Source: Datnioides undecimradiatus
Taxonomy: Eukaryota; Chordata; Actinopteri; Lobotiformes; Datnioididae
Reading direction: 5' to 3'
DNA length: 64,000 nucleotides
NCBI GenBank assembly: GCA_008933995.1
Contig: WARS01000043.1
Coordinates: 6,325,477 to 6,389,476 of the forward strand
Part shown: positions 33,735 through 44,544 of the stretch, piece after piece
Layout of the letters: each line of letters starts with the position of its first letter
Position numbering within the stretch: the stretch's first letter is position 1
Position numbers and translations under genes: made by a program
The notes under the pieces: generated by a model
Seen by the model: only the letters and a program-made list of their open reading frames with translations
Database searches by the model: none
What the model was told of the DNA's origin: nothing

Positions 33735-34230
33735 TAGTATACTGCTGCATATTGTAATGTGTCCCTGACATTTCCTCCCCAATTATTCACTAATGCTGCA
33801 TCCACAGCACAATGTCTCTGCATTTATCACTGGAAATTGATGCAATTTATATTCATCTTGCACAATGACACAACAGCACAGGGCGGGAATGGATTCTCTA
33901 CTTCAATGGGAGCCACTGAGTGTGAATGGAAGCACAGCTGAAGCTGAAGCGGACGACAGGAGCCCAGCGTTCAGACAGATCCAGCTTTTTCCCATAACAT
34001 TTTCCTCCTTTTATAATTGTTTTGTTTTAAAGCTGCACGGTTACTAATGACACGTCAGCAGAATAAATAATGAGATGTCATTAATGAGAAAAAACGTGAA
34101 ATGAGATTAAAGCTCAATCGCTGAGAGCACAGGATGGATTATGAGCCACGGAAACAGCTTCTCATACCTGTTCAGCGAGGTGACAGGAGGGATGATTCAT
34201 TAATATTCCAGGTAAACAAACAAACACACA
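33735..34230. promoter_or_regulatory. CNE-like block (strong enhancer candidate)
   Basis: About 500 bp without simple repeats. In order: cattagtatactgctgcata, ccccaattattcactaatgc, gcatttatcactggaaattg, gcaatttatattcatcttgc, ccttttataattgttttgtt, ggttactaatgacacgtcag, atgagatgtcattaatgaga and gatgattcattaatattcca. Homeodomain cores are dense and the overall text resembles vertebrate developmental CNEs. A 60-codon frame inside is chance. Conservation not tested. Confidence 0.42.
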
Positions 34231-34381
34231 AACAACAGAACACAAATAGGTGTATTATCAGTGATCGTGCTGAAGGACGTGAGCTCTTCAGATCCTCAAA
34301 GACAAACTCTGAGGTCATGTGACACTCCGTGTTTTTACAGTGAGCCTGGTTCAGGTTTCCTCACAGAGCTTTGGTGTGGAC

Positions 34382-34419
34382 GTTGTTGCTGTTGTTGTTG
34401 TTGTTGTTGTTGTTGTTGT
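34382..34419. repeat. (GTT)n microsatellite
   Basis: About twelve GTT units with one GCT interruption. Confidence 0.96.
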
Positions 34420-34997
34420 ATGAGTTTGAATCAAATAATAAATAAATAAATCTAAAAAGCTAATTCAAAGCGGTTCTTTCATATCTTATGAGTTCAACGA
34501 GTTTCAGGCTTTTGTGCTTCAGTCGGTCTCTGTTGTCGGATCGAATCAACGTATAAAAGCACAAAGGAAAAGGCTCTGACATCTCTTGCATCAGCGGCAG
34601 AGAATATGAAAGCACCTGCAGCAGAGTAACAGGAAGTGATGCAAACAGCTGTGACGTGGATCAGTCAGTCGGGCGTCCAGGCGATAAAAGTCAAAGTCAC
34701 AGAGTTTCGCTGCTCGCTGAACGCTGAGATCCTCCCTGTGATCCTCGGGATCGACCGGTTGCCGGGAGGCTGACCTCTTACCTCAACCTGTTCCAGAGCA
34801 GGTGAGGTGCGCAGCATCTGTTACCGTGGCGATACATCCCAGTGAAGAGTGAGTCAAACTGACAAGACGTGTGTTGTTTATCATCAGAAATAAGATTTTC
34901 CCATTTAAAGCCGATCAATCACTGACCTGCAGCCTGTGCGTCATTATAAAAGCTCTTGCCTGATGCTGTAACACGTTGCACTGAGCGTCCCATCGAC

Positions 34998-35023
34998 CTG
35001 GTCACATGGTCACATGGTCACTG
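34998..35023. repeat. Short 9-bp tandem repeat
   Basis: ggtcacatggtcacatggtc is a 9-bp unit (gtcacatgg) repeated about 2.6 times, with E-box CACATG cores. Confidence 0.85.
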
Positions 35024-35219
35024 AAGGAAAGAGAAGTGAGAGGAAATGCTGTGTTGTCTTCAGCCAGCGTGGGCGGGACTTCAGGAGCGCTGTCATAATC
35101 AAAGCTGGGGGGTTAGTTCTGCTTCGGCGTATCGGGCCTCGGCGAGTGGAGACAGAAAAGCTCTAACCACGGTGTTTGACTGGGACACTGCTGCCGCTCT
35201 GACATCGCAGCCCCTCAGA

Positions 35220-35560
35220 TAAATTTGCAAAGTGTGTTTCCATCAAACACGACCCCGCTGCTCGCCAATTATCTCCCCAGGACTGCATCATTTCAGCGGC
35301 TGGGGTCGACCCCGTCTGTCAGCCGCTGTCTGTCCTCCCGGCTGACGGGGGCATAGAGGATGTAAAAGCATGTCTCCATCGGCAAATCATCTCCGCCAGA
35401 AAGCGTGCAATCTGCAGGGTCGGAGGTCGCAGCTTCCATAAACAGACGCCGCCCGGCTGTCAGGGGAGGACCTCGGTCACCTGCGCCTCCAAAGGGATAA
35501 AAGCCTCTTCTGCTTCTCCTCACCGGAGCTGCAGATTTCCGGGCAGGTGGAGAGCTCTGC
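35220..35560. promoter_or_regulatory. CNE-like, CpG-rich block
   Basis: Contains tgctcgccaattatctcccc, gactgcatcatttcagcggc, ccatcggcaaatcatctccg and gggataaaagcctcttctgc with many CpGs. The minus-strand 116-codon frame has glycine-rich text with no domain. Inference only. Confidence 0.25.
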
Positions 35561-36657
35561 GTTTCAGCGCCGCCGCAGGCTCGACCCCCCCGACCCCCGC
35601 CCACCATCACACTTTTCACCAGGAGCAAATCTGCGTCTGTCACGGCGGCCGAGGTGGCTCACAGACCGAACAGGTTTCATCCACAAATACCTCGACCCCG
35701 TGGCTCGGATGATAAATGATCCTTTAAATTACACGCTGAAGAAGCTGCAACAGTCTGAGGCTCTGCAGGAGGCGTCGGCGAGGACACGACAACAAACACT
35801 GAGCCAATGACGTGCAGGTGATCCAGACGGCCTGTTCTGTTGGGCCTGAACTGAACCGAAACATGATGAATCACCAGGTTCATCCTCCCAGGAGCATGAA
35901 TCTCACTCTGCAGCTTTCATTGCATTAGATTTAAGCGCTTCTGTCTGTGGTGCAAATAAAGTAAAGTAAAATGAAAATGGATCATCCTCTGTGGACCGGA
36001 CCTCACTGCCATTGACTGAAGGGTGACTCACTCCAGACGTTCGACAGAAAACCCTCATAAGTCACATGATATTGTTTGTTTGTTTGTTTGGTCCTTTTCT
36101 CTTTGAATCGACATCTGTAAAATATGATTTGTTTGTTTGTTTTGACACAAAATTAAATCCAGAGCAGATCTGATCTGATTAATCAGTGATTCATTGTCCC
36201 CTGAGGAACTGCTGGCAGCCATTCATGAGTTTGTGGTTAGCGATTCTTCAAACTAATGTGATTCTGATGGTGTCGCTACACATCAGGCCGATCCAGGTTC
36301 ATCCTCTGAGAAGCAGGAATACCGGCAGCCAGTTCCCTGGAAATCTGAATCTGTTACTTCTTCATGCATTCAAACTGGAGGGGAGGACGAGCTATCAGGG
36401 GCATCAAAGTGGTTCATTCTGCAGAGACAATGAACGTGATGGTTAAAGTCAAGCTGTTCTGCAGGTTTTGATGTTGTTTTCAGCCGCAGCTCCACCAGTG
36501 AGGCCAAAACAACGGCGGCGAGGTCACAGGAGCTGCAGATGAAGTGTTGGCTGATGAGTTTTGGATCAGACGCTCTGCAGCTCTTCTGTGTGCACTGAAA
36601 AAACAAGAAACATGGCTGTTAATGAGGCGTTGCATCAAATCAGACTGTTAACAATCA

Positions 36658-36702
36658 GTGCTGCTGCTGCTGTTGCTGCTGCTGCTGTTGTTGTTGTTGT
36701 TG
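36658..36702. repeat. (CTG)n/(TTG)n compound microsatellite
   Basis: CTG triplets grade into TTG triplets. A plus-strand frame reads poly-leucine here, an artefact. Confidence 0.95.
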
Positions 36703-36819
36703 GGTTTAGTTGCGCTGAAACGCTGCAGACTGGACTCGCACTTTACTGGAAGGTACCAGCCGCTCTCTGCATCAACACAAAAGCGTTGGCCTGCAGCGTT
36801 TCAGAGTGCTAATTATGGG

Positions 36820-37330
36820 CCGCCAGAGCAAACAAAAAGTACAACCAGAGAACAGAAAGAGGATCAAAGAGCTTATTTACGGAGGAGTCGGTGTGCTGCG
36901 GCAGTCTGACTGGAGGTAAGAAGATCAACAGCGCTGAAAGTCACGCAGCTCATCTGATGTCGCGCTGACTCGAGTGGGTAAGTGGCGGTTCACGGCCGTA
37001 CCATTATCCTGCTGAGGGGCCGCTGGGTGATTATAGCCTGTTGCCCCAGCCGTGGGCTGTTGAGCCTCGTTAATACAGCTCTGAAGGTGGGCTAATTGGT
37101 GCTTAATTACTGTAGTCGGCCCACCAACAGTCAGCGCGAACAGCTGCACCCGGCGAAGAAACAAAAAGGAGGAAGAAAAAACCGGAGGGATGAATTATCA
37201 ACCAGAGACAGCGAGCCGCTCAAAGAGCGTTTGTTCTGTAATTGTGAGAGGAAGCGGGAGGAGGGCGAACACTCTACGGCAACGCGTTGGGACAAATTGT
37301 AAAGGCCGTGAATTATAGATTTCAACAAGC
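36820..37330. promoter_or_regulatory. CNE-like block (strong enhancer candidate)
   Basis: Contains gcttatttacggaggagtcg, gccgtaccattatcctgctg, gctgggtgattatagcctgt, cctcgttaatacagctctga, ggtgggctaattggtgctta and attactgtagtcggcccacc. Four ATTA-type cores lie in about 130 bp of GC-moderate unique DNA, with no frame of note. Together with 37380-37760 it forms nearly 1 kb of similar texture. Inference only. Confidence 0.4.
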
Positions 37331-37379
37331 TCTCTCTCTCTTTCCTGCTCGGCACTCTCAGCCTTCAGAAACTGCACCG

Positions 37380-37760
37380 CTCATGAAATGTTAAGAAGAC
37401 AGATGGCAACAAAAACAGCACATGGCAAACAGGACGGGCAGCCGGCGCGCAGCCCGCCGCTGCTCCGCCGCACATACGTACAATAACGCGGGGAGGCGAG
37501 ATTAGAGCGGCCTTGAACATCCAGATAAGACCTGCAGACCACCAAAGAGGGACGCCTTCGCTTTCCCTCTCTGATTACTGCACTCAGACACATTTGATTA
37601 TGCAGGGCAATTTGCGGGGAAAGTGTTTATTTGGCAGGAAAGTGAAAGAATTGATGAAAGCGGTGAGTCAAAGGAGAGGGGTTGTGTCGCCCGGCTTGTT
37701 GACAAGTGTTTTGATTCGGCTATTTATGGTGCTGGAAAGTGCAGCAGGGGGAAAAAAACA
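37380..37760. promoter_or_regulatory. CNE-like block (strong enhancer candidate)
   Basis: Contains gaaatgttaagaagacagat, tacgtacaataacgcgggga, ccctctctgattactgcact, acatttgattatgcagggca, gaattgatgaaagcggtgag and gattcggctatttatggtgc. Non-repetitive. Inference only. Confidence 0.38.
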
Positions 37761-38689
37761 ACAACACAGCAGCTTCTGAGTCCTTTCTCCTCACATCAGA
37801 ACAGGAAGGAGGAAACAGGCGCAGCACTGATCCCTCGTGTGCTCAGATTAGAGCTGTGACGGTGCACAAGCATCACGGGTCGCTCCGCTCCTCAGTTCAA
37901 GGTTTGGGTTCGATTTAAATGTAGAAAATAACATTTAAGAACAATTTAAAGGCCTATCAGTGCTCACAGCTCTCTCACTGTGACTGCTGATGCTCTAAAA
38001 AACAGGTTTTTAGGTTCCAGATGCTTAAATCCAGTGCAGAATAGAGATGCAAGGAAAGGAATCCACCAGTCGTGCTGTTGCACTGATGTAGCGAACGGTT
38101 AAATCCACCGAGTCGGTGTCAGGAAGCAGCGGGTGCAGACGGACTAATGCGTCGACAGTCCAGCCTGGTGTCAGCTCTTATCACCGCGCCGTAAAACAAG
38201 CTAGTGGCGCCGAAACTTGTGCATTTGTCTTTGAAGTAAAACCTCATTTTCTCTCATTTTCAGGGAAATTCAACAAACCTTTCATCAGAGTGGACTGCAG
38301 CTGCTGTACCTGCAGCTTTTATATCGTGGTGGTGGTTAAAAGTGAAGTTATGACTCTGCTCTGCAGACACCTGGTCTTTGTAGCTCAGCTTTTCCAAGAT
38401 GGCTGCCGAGACTTTGAGCGTTTGCATTTTAAAGCAGGAGTGTGTGTTTTGGTCTGAGTCTGCAGAGAAAGGGACTGGACTCTCACTCTGTTTTCACCTT
38501 TTTCTGCCCATCCACACATTTTTGGTTTGCAAACAGCTAACAGCTTGACTCTGATCATCCTCTGTCACCAGGCTAATCTAACTAGCATGCTACAGCTAAT
38601 GCACAACAACTGGTGCACTGTTTAAAGTCAACATTCCCGTGCAAGTCAGAAATCAAACATCCTGTTCCGAACCGTCGCACCTTTAGCGC

Positions 38690-39300
38690 AGATATGTATT
38701 AATAGCTATGTTGTAAATGTCGGTCTAATTACGTGCATGCTCTGACAGCTCCTGGAAAGTGCCCGCGACCAGCCGAGGGTCATGCGGCATTACGTGTTAT
38801 TACAGCTCCTATGGCAACCATTTACCGCAGAGAACATGCTGCTGCATTCACTGTAATGAGAAATCCATTTGTGGACAAGGCAACAACAAAGCCCTCAATT
38901 ACCACGGCACACTCCCAATCAGCTAAATGTACATTTCTCCAGCAGCAGCAGCAGCGGGAGCAGACCACCCCCCACTCCCACAGTCCATCACCTCATATAA
39001 ACTCCACAATATTATTTTTGACAAGCCTGTCTTTGAATCGCATTAAAGACTTCCCAGATTATTATTACAAATGTAAAATTACATCAGCTCGTCCCCTGGC
39101 TGCCGGCGCTGTGATGTGCGCTGATCACTGCGTTCTCAAGAGCATCTTCCTTCGGATTAGAGGTGCCACTGTTCATAAACTCATCAAAGCACAGTGAGCG
39201 CCGAGCCTCTCAAAGATAATGAAAATGTGCCGACAATAACACAGAGGATTAGAACGGGACTGCGCCGCGCAGAGAGACGGGAGGCTTCAGAGGAGGAAGG
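38690..39300. promoter_or_regulatory. CNE-like block with a chance open frame
   Basis: Contains gtcggtctaattacgtgcat, gcggcattacgtgttattac, ctcctatggcaaccatttac, ccctcaattaccacggcaca, cacaatattatttttgacaa and cagattattattacaaatgt. The block is about 600 bp, unique, with dense ATTA cores. A plus-strand frame (38733-39197, GTG start, first ATG at 38811) stays open for about 150 codons. Its product has only a short glutamine run and no recognisable domain, so I read the block as regulatory rather than coding. Confidence 0.4.
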
Positions 39301-39309
39301 TGAAAAGAG

Positions 39310-39600
39310 AACGATAATAATGACAAATGCCTTCAGCAATTAGATCCTGCATGATGTGGAAGACTCCTCGCAGGTTAATGCCGTGGAGTGACGGGCGGCG
39401 GCTTCGCACCACGGACTCCTCCTCAGGTGGCGACGCTGGCGCTGCGGCGGTGGTGGCAGACGAAGGCGTCAGGGGGGCAACTGTTCGATGGCTCGGCCTG
39501 GATCATTAGGTCAAAAGCGGGAGGCTCGTGCAAACTAATGGTGTCATTAATAACTCAAACTGGCTGCGATCACGTGAACACAACGATCAGGAAGAGGAGG
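39310..39600. promoter_or_regulatory. CNE-like block (candidate enhancer)
   Basis: Contains cgataataatgacaaatgcc, ttcagcaattagatcctgca, ggatcattaggtcaaaagcg and actaatggtgtcattaataa. Part of the same enhancer-like run that starts near 36.8 kb. Inference only. Confidence 0.3.
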
Positions 39601-40734
39601 AACAGATGATTCTGAGTCACTTCACAAGTCTGAGCACATCTGATCCCTGATCAGTTTCAGCCGCCAGTGGATCTGCATCAGAACTACTTTTTATTCACGT
39701 TAGCAAACACTCGCTCGTTGTTGTGACTGAGAAAGTGCAGGAGTTCTTCTTCTATGGTTTTTATCCGTTCCCAAACAGCTTCAGGTGCATTTACGCCTCC
39801 TGGCCCCTGGTTTGATGATCAGGCCAATTGGAGACGTCCAAACGTTCACACGTGGGTGAGACGTAAATAAAACTGTTAAACTGTTAAAATCTGGTCTGTG
39901 CTTTAATGCAGCTGCTGGTTTAATAAGTCAGGTAACAAACAGTGACGGTGTCCGTTAGTTCACTTCAATCCAGACTGAGATTAAAGTTCCTTCTGATTCG
40001 ACGACTTCGTGCAGCTTCAGTCTGATCGTTTTCTGCAGAGAGCATCGATCATCAGCGTGCTGCAGCCTCACGTACAAAGACACTTATTGGTGCTTAGGTC
40101 TCAGCCTGGGGTCACAGGACAGGATGGTTTTGTGGTGATGCAATGACGTTTCATCTGACTGGAGAACAGTTATTACCTTACCCAGCGTTTACCTGTATTT
40201 GTGGTTGGACACCAGAGTTAAAACAGCTGTATTTCCATTATTTTATGCACTCTGATACTTTATTTACCTTCAGAGAACAGAAACCGAGTGAATCACAGGA
40301 AAACTGTGGAACCTGTGAGACCAGGAGAACGTACTTCTGTCTGGTATTGTTCTCTTAGACTGGAACGAGACTCGTGGCTGACAGTTATCACAATAAATCT
40401 AAGAACACCAATTAAAGCCGAAGTCTAATTAGCCGTTTGTCTCTTTGTGGGCAGAGCTGCCGTCTCGTCCGGCGTGAGCTTCATACGAGAGTCTCAGGCT
40501 GTTCACAGGGAGTCTGGAGTTCCTGTCCCGGTGGTTTTTGGTGGTTTTCTGGGTCAAAAACATAAAAACTGATTATTCTAACCGGTCACAACCTGAAAAC
40601 ATTGATAACTGCTGCATTTTAAATAATAAAAACAAACATTTCTCACAGTTTGAGCCGCCCAGAGCTCTGCATCAAAGGTGTATTAATAAACTCAAACAGA
40701 AGAAGAATAAAACAATAGATAACAAAGTGTCTCC

Positions 40735-40985
40735 GCAGGTTAAAGCCTCATTAGTTTCATTTCTTATTTAAAACACTCTTAATTAGCTCGTGGATGACAT
40801 GTAAAGGCAGCCGCGTCACCGTGAAAGCAATAACAAAGGTGATGAGCCCCGGCACACTTCACCGCCTTATTATCGGTTATTACTCCCCCTGCAGGGACAC
40901 CTGGGAGGCCACGGTGTCAGCCTGACGCGTGAGCGTGGTTGCCATGGTTAGGTGCAGCGACAGAAACCGTCAGCTTTAAATATTG
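40735..40985. promoter_or_regulatory. CNE-like block with an X-box-like site
   Basis: Contains taaagcctcattagtttcat, aacactcttaattagctcgt, aagcaataacaaaggtgatg, ccttattatcggttattact and, at 40938, gttgccatggttag, which is close to an RFX X-box. ACAAAGG is a SOX/TCF-type core. Unique sequence, no frame. Inference only. Confidence 0.4.
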
Positions 40986-41339
40986 ATTCAAGAAAACTTG
41001 TTTTTTGTGTTTAAACGATAAAGTTTATTCCTTTTAATCTTCCCTGGATCACGACGGCGACCACCTGCTGCTTCCTGCGAGTGAATCAAGCGCCGGGCGT
41101 GCAGAGAGAGAGCGCCGGAGCTCTCTAGGAAGACAAACACACTCATTACGCCGTGAGCTCGACAAAACAACTCCAGCTAAACCGTCCACTCGACAGACTC
41201 ATTTCTGAGCGATCATGGCGAGGACGAGGGCCAAGGTGGCGAAAGTGGCTTCTGCTTTTGTCTCTTCTCATTTCCTCAGAAAAACCGAAGAAGAAGACAG
41301 AGGGGGAGAATAAAGAAAAGGAAAAGCAGACACTCAGAG

Positions 41340-41500
41340 CGGGATAGTCCCGGCCATTAACTGCTGGCTGATTGCTTTGTGCAAAAGGTGCCCGAAGAGC
41401 GCGGGGAAGGAAATTAGGGAATAATGGGAGGGAGTAATGAAAGAGGATGAGAACTGGCAGCCGAGCTCAACAGGCACAGCTGAAAGAAAAAGAAAGAAGC
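41340..41500. promoter_or_regulatory. CNE-like block (candidate enhancer)
   Basis: Contains ggccattaactgctggctga, aaattagggaataatgggag and ggagtaatgaaagaggatga. Unique sequence. Inference only. Confidence 0.23.
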
Positions 41501-41689
41501 GACCAAAAAAAGGCCTGAATTAAAAACAGCGACTCTAATTCTCAGACACTAAACTACAGCAGGGCGGCCACATGCAGCCCAGGATGCCAACCATTTGTCC
41601 CAAAAACCAGAGTGGACGGACGGCGAATGGAGGTCGCAGAGGTCTCCGTCTGCTGCTGGAGGCTGGTTCTGGGAAATCGTTGCTCTCTG

Positions 41690-41940
41690 ACGGCCCCGGC
41701 TAACGCTCATGTTAGCATTTATAAGAGCAGCGTTAGCAGAATGCGTGCAAAGAGCCAACGCAGAGTCCGTGTAGCTGCAGCATCGTCTCAGCGTGTTTCC
41801 TGTATAAACCTGTTGGAGATTAAACGTCTCCACTGAAGAGATGCAGCAGGTTCTGCAGGTCAAACAAATCTCTGCAGCTTGGACCATTTGCAATGCTAAA
41901 AGAGTGACCAAGCTAGCCAGCTAGCATAATTAGCATTTTA
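41690..41940. repeat. GCTAA/GCTAG-rich cluster
   Basis: Contains ccggctaacgctcatgttag, gcagcgttagcagaatgcg and agctagccagctagcataat. A second patch follows at 42210-42290 (gttagctaacaccagctagc, ttagcatgctaactaacaag). Confidence 0.55.
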
Positions 41941-42299
41941 GCTCAACAGTCACAGTAGCTGCAGGATATGAAACCTGCAGGATTTCATCTTAATGGTTCT
42001 GTTTTTAGAAACTGAAAGCTCTTGTGTGAAGGCTGTCCTTCACTGTGGGGTTAAAGCAACACACCTGCACGCACACATCACATGATCGCTGACGTACGCT
42101 GGGCACACATGTGTCGATGGAAACAGGAAGAGTAGTGAGGTATCCAGGAAGCACGTGTCTGATAAAACCTCAATCAAGAAGCAAACATGTGCGTCGGCAT
42201 CATCGTTTCTGAACTCTGCGGTTAGCTAACACCAGCTAGCTGTTGGATAGATTAGCATGCTAACTAACAAGCTAAGTTGCAGCAGAACCAGTTTGATGG

Positions 42300-43100
42300 G
42301 GTTTATTATATTGTTTTATCAGAGATTTAAGGAAGCATTGTAATTTAACTCTGCATGAGTCTTTGTTCACGTTTTATATTTAATATTTTATTCTGATGTT
42401 AACTGTAGAGATGGCAGCATTTGATTGGTCGGTCTGCACGCCAGCTCAATCCCTGCTCGAACATTTGACAAGTATGACATACTGTCTGTTAAAAAGGTAT
42501 TTTTATACATATATTCTATTATTATCATTATTATTATAGATATAAGTTTGCAGATCTTCTGCCTGTTTCAGGTCAATATTTGGTGAAAATCAGTCTAACT
42601 GAATAATTAAATCACGTTTATTCTCTTTGAAGGATTTTATTTGACATTTCTCTTTTTGTTTGATTTGATTTTGTCACTATAGCAGATTCTTCAGTTGAAT
42701 TCACAATATTTGACATAATTTCACTAATTTCTTGCCTTTTCTGCAGTTTAAACAACGAGTTTGCCATTTTTTATGAATATTTGCAGATTTTAAAACTGTT
42801 TTGTGCTCATAAACAAACTGATTTCTTAGCTTTAGTGTTGCATCTTTTGCTCAAACAGGAATGAATATTCTTTACAGTGTCATCAGAGCTCATATATATT
42901 CATAGTAAACGTGTCATTTAACCAGATTAAACTGGATTATCTTCCTTTGCATTGAATGAAAACACCAATGATCCATATTTTCATGTTTTCCTTGAAGACA
43001 AATCGTATTGAGGCTCCACAGTCGGAGCAGGAAGCAGCTGCTTTTTGGTTGTTTTTCAGGACATAATTCACCTTTTCATTCACGTTGGCTGCCTCTGTCT
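42300..43100. other. AT-rich stretch
   Basis: Distinctly more A+T than its neighbours, with short T and A runs and a small (ATT)n patch near 42520. No frame or known repeat. It could be conserved AT-rich intergenic or intronic DNA around the candidate exon at 43162. Confidence 0.5.
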
Positions 43101-43104
43101 AATG

Positions 43105-43161
43105 GCTGCTCAGCCCCCTCCCCCTCCCTCCCCCGTCCTCCTCCCCCGCCTCCCTCTGCAG
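43105..43161 (+). other. Polypyrimidine tract and 3' splice-site-like signal
   Basis: More than 40 bases of nearly pure C/T (ccccctccccctccctcccc and onward) end in ctctgcag|g at 43154-43162, an excellent match to a vertebrate acceptor. A second tract at 43308-43386 ends in ctcctcag. The C-runs also have i-motif/quadruplex potential. Confidence 0.4.
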
Positions 43162-43297
43162 GTTTAAATTAGCATCCCATCTCCTGCACTCCAGCGTGTG
43201 ATAACACATCTGATCTGAGCCAGCGTGGAGTCAGAATACTAAATGTGTGAGTCTGTGTGTCGCTGAGGAACAGCACAGTGCTGCCAACCCATGCTAG
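43162..43297 (+). other. Candidate stop-containing cassette exon
   Basis: This 136-bp segment lies between the acceptor-like signal at 43159-43161 and a donor-like ctag|gtaatc at 43297/43298. It has stop codons in all three plus frames (for example TAA at the start and TGA in gtgtgataac). If spliced it would be a non-coding exon or a 'poison' exon that triggers decay. It includes gtttaaattagcatcccatc and ccagcgtggagtcagaatac and is not a simple repeat. Splice signals found by eye are often false. Confidence 0.27.
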
Positions 43298-43911
43298 GTA
43301 ATCTCTCACCCCTCCCCCTCCTCCCCCACCTCCCCCCTCCACCATCCCATCATCCCTCCCTCCTCCTCTGACTCACATCTCCTCAGCTGCTTCAGAAACA
43401 CTGACAAATACAGATATAGATATAAATATCTCAGTTCTCATCCATCCAGGCTATTACTGACTCCTTAAAACCTCAATTTATTAAAAAGGCAGTGAGGAAA
43501 TTATTCATGTTTCAGAGGAGGAGCAGGGTTTTCTTTATATTTCTGCTCAAAATGTTTATATTTTCTCTTAATTAAATCAACATAGTTTATGGATCATAAA
43601 GGAGCATTTTGATTGGAAAAACAAGGTAAAAGAACAATTTTCAGTCTTGATGAAACACAAATGTATTTTAACATTCACTGCCTTAAACCTGCAGATTATC
43701 TGTGCAGCACGTCAGCGTCAGACATTTCATCACCTCTAAATACAGTACGATGATATAAATGCAGTAAGGTTCAAATAAAAGTTACAGTTTTATGTTGCTT
43801 TAAATTTATTAAAAAGTAAATCAGGTTTTATTCTATTTGAGCACATTTTTATTATTTTATCATTTTAAATTTTATTTTTTTTTAATCACAATCTTTCTTA
43901 AAACGAGTGAA

Positions 43912-44150
43912 CGGAGGCAAGATGGCGGCGCGCACAGACGCAGCGGCTCACGGCTCTTCTTTCTTGGTGCTTTGTTTGTGTTTTTTGTATTTGAGTTTCG
44001 CTGTAAAATTTCCTTCTCATATTCTGTATTTTATACCTCTATTTTTATATTTTATATTACCTATCCTATTACACGCACCTTAAAGGAAGGCTCTCTGCAA
44101 TCTCGCTGTACCTGTTTTCTTGATGACCATGATTAAAAATAATAATCCTT
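43912..44150 (+). mobile_element. LINE 5'-end-like fragment (L1/Tx1-like?)
   Basis: Begins ggaggcaagatggcggcgcg, the YY1-bearing AAGATGGCGGC start typical of vertebrate L1-type promoters. It then shows gcggctcacggctcttcttt, cctatcctattacacgcacc and ctgcaatctcgctgtacctg, boxes I associate with fish LINE-derived repeats. No LINE reading frames follow, so only this end is present. An alternative is a YY1-type host promoter. It lies in AT-rich DNA after a poly-T stretch (43870-43883). Confidence 0.45.
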
Positions 44151-44329
44151 TAAGTAACGGACAGGATGAGCTGTGAGGACGCCGTTTCTAGCCGCGCGGC
44201 GCTAACAAGCAGCTGACAAGACGGAAAATCAACAGTTTGATTCTGAAAAAGCTGCTCGAGGATGAGATGAAGCCATTAGGAGTGTGTGAATGCACAGAGA
44301 GGAGGAGGAGGAGGGTGGCAGGGGTTAAG

Positions 44330-44542
44330 GTCGAAGCAGGAACAGTGTCGATATCACAGCAGCAATTACTGCTTTATAAATGGGCCCCGTGTCGCTGTGA
44401 ATGAGTGGCTCCATCAATCTGTCCTGACAGCGCGCTCCTTAGCCCGTCACTCCCGCTCCTGCCCGCAATCTGTAGATTTCAACTTAGCCCAGAAATTGAT
44501 AATCCGATTCAGGCGTAACCTGGTTAGCTGCTGAATGTGCTG
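44330..44542. promoter_or_regulatory. CNE-like block (candidate enhancer)
   Basis: Contains cacagcagcaattactgctt, tataaatgggccccgtgtcg, ggctccatcaatctgtcctg, gcccagaaattgataatccg and attcaggcgtaacctggtta. AATTA, AATTGATAATCC and other homeodomain-type cores in unique DNA directly before the GGA tract. Inference only. Confidence 0.4.
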
Positions 44543-44544
44543 CT

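Noticed and set aside
35949-35975. gtgcaaataaagtaaagtaa as a LINE tail
   Set aside because: Only a polyA-like signal and an A-rich run. Too short and without the 'ttccctc' or 'gggacta' context to separate from chance.
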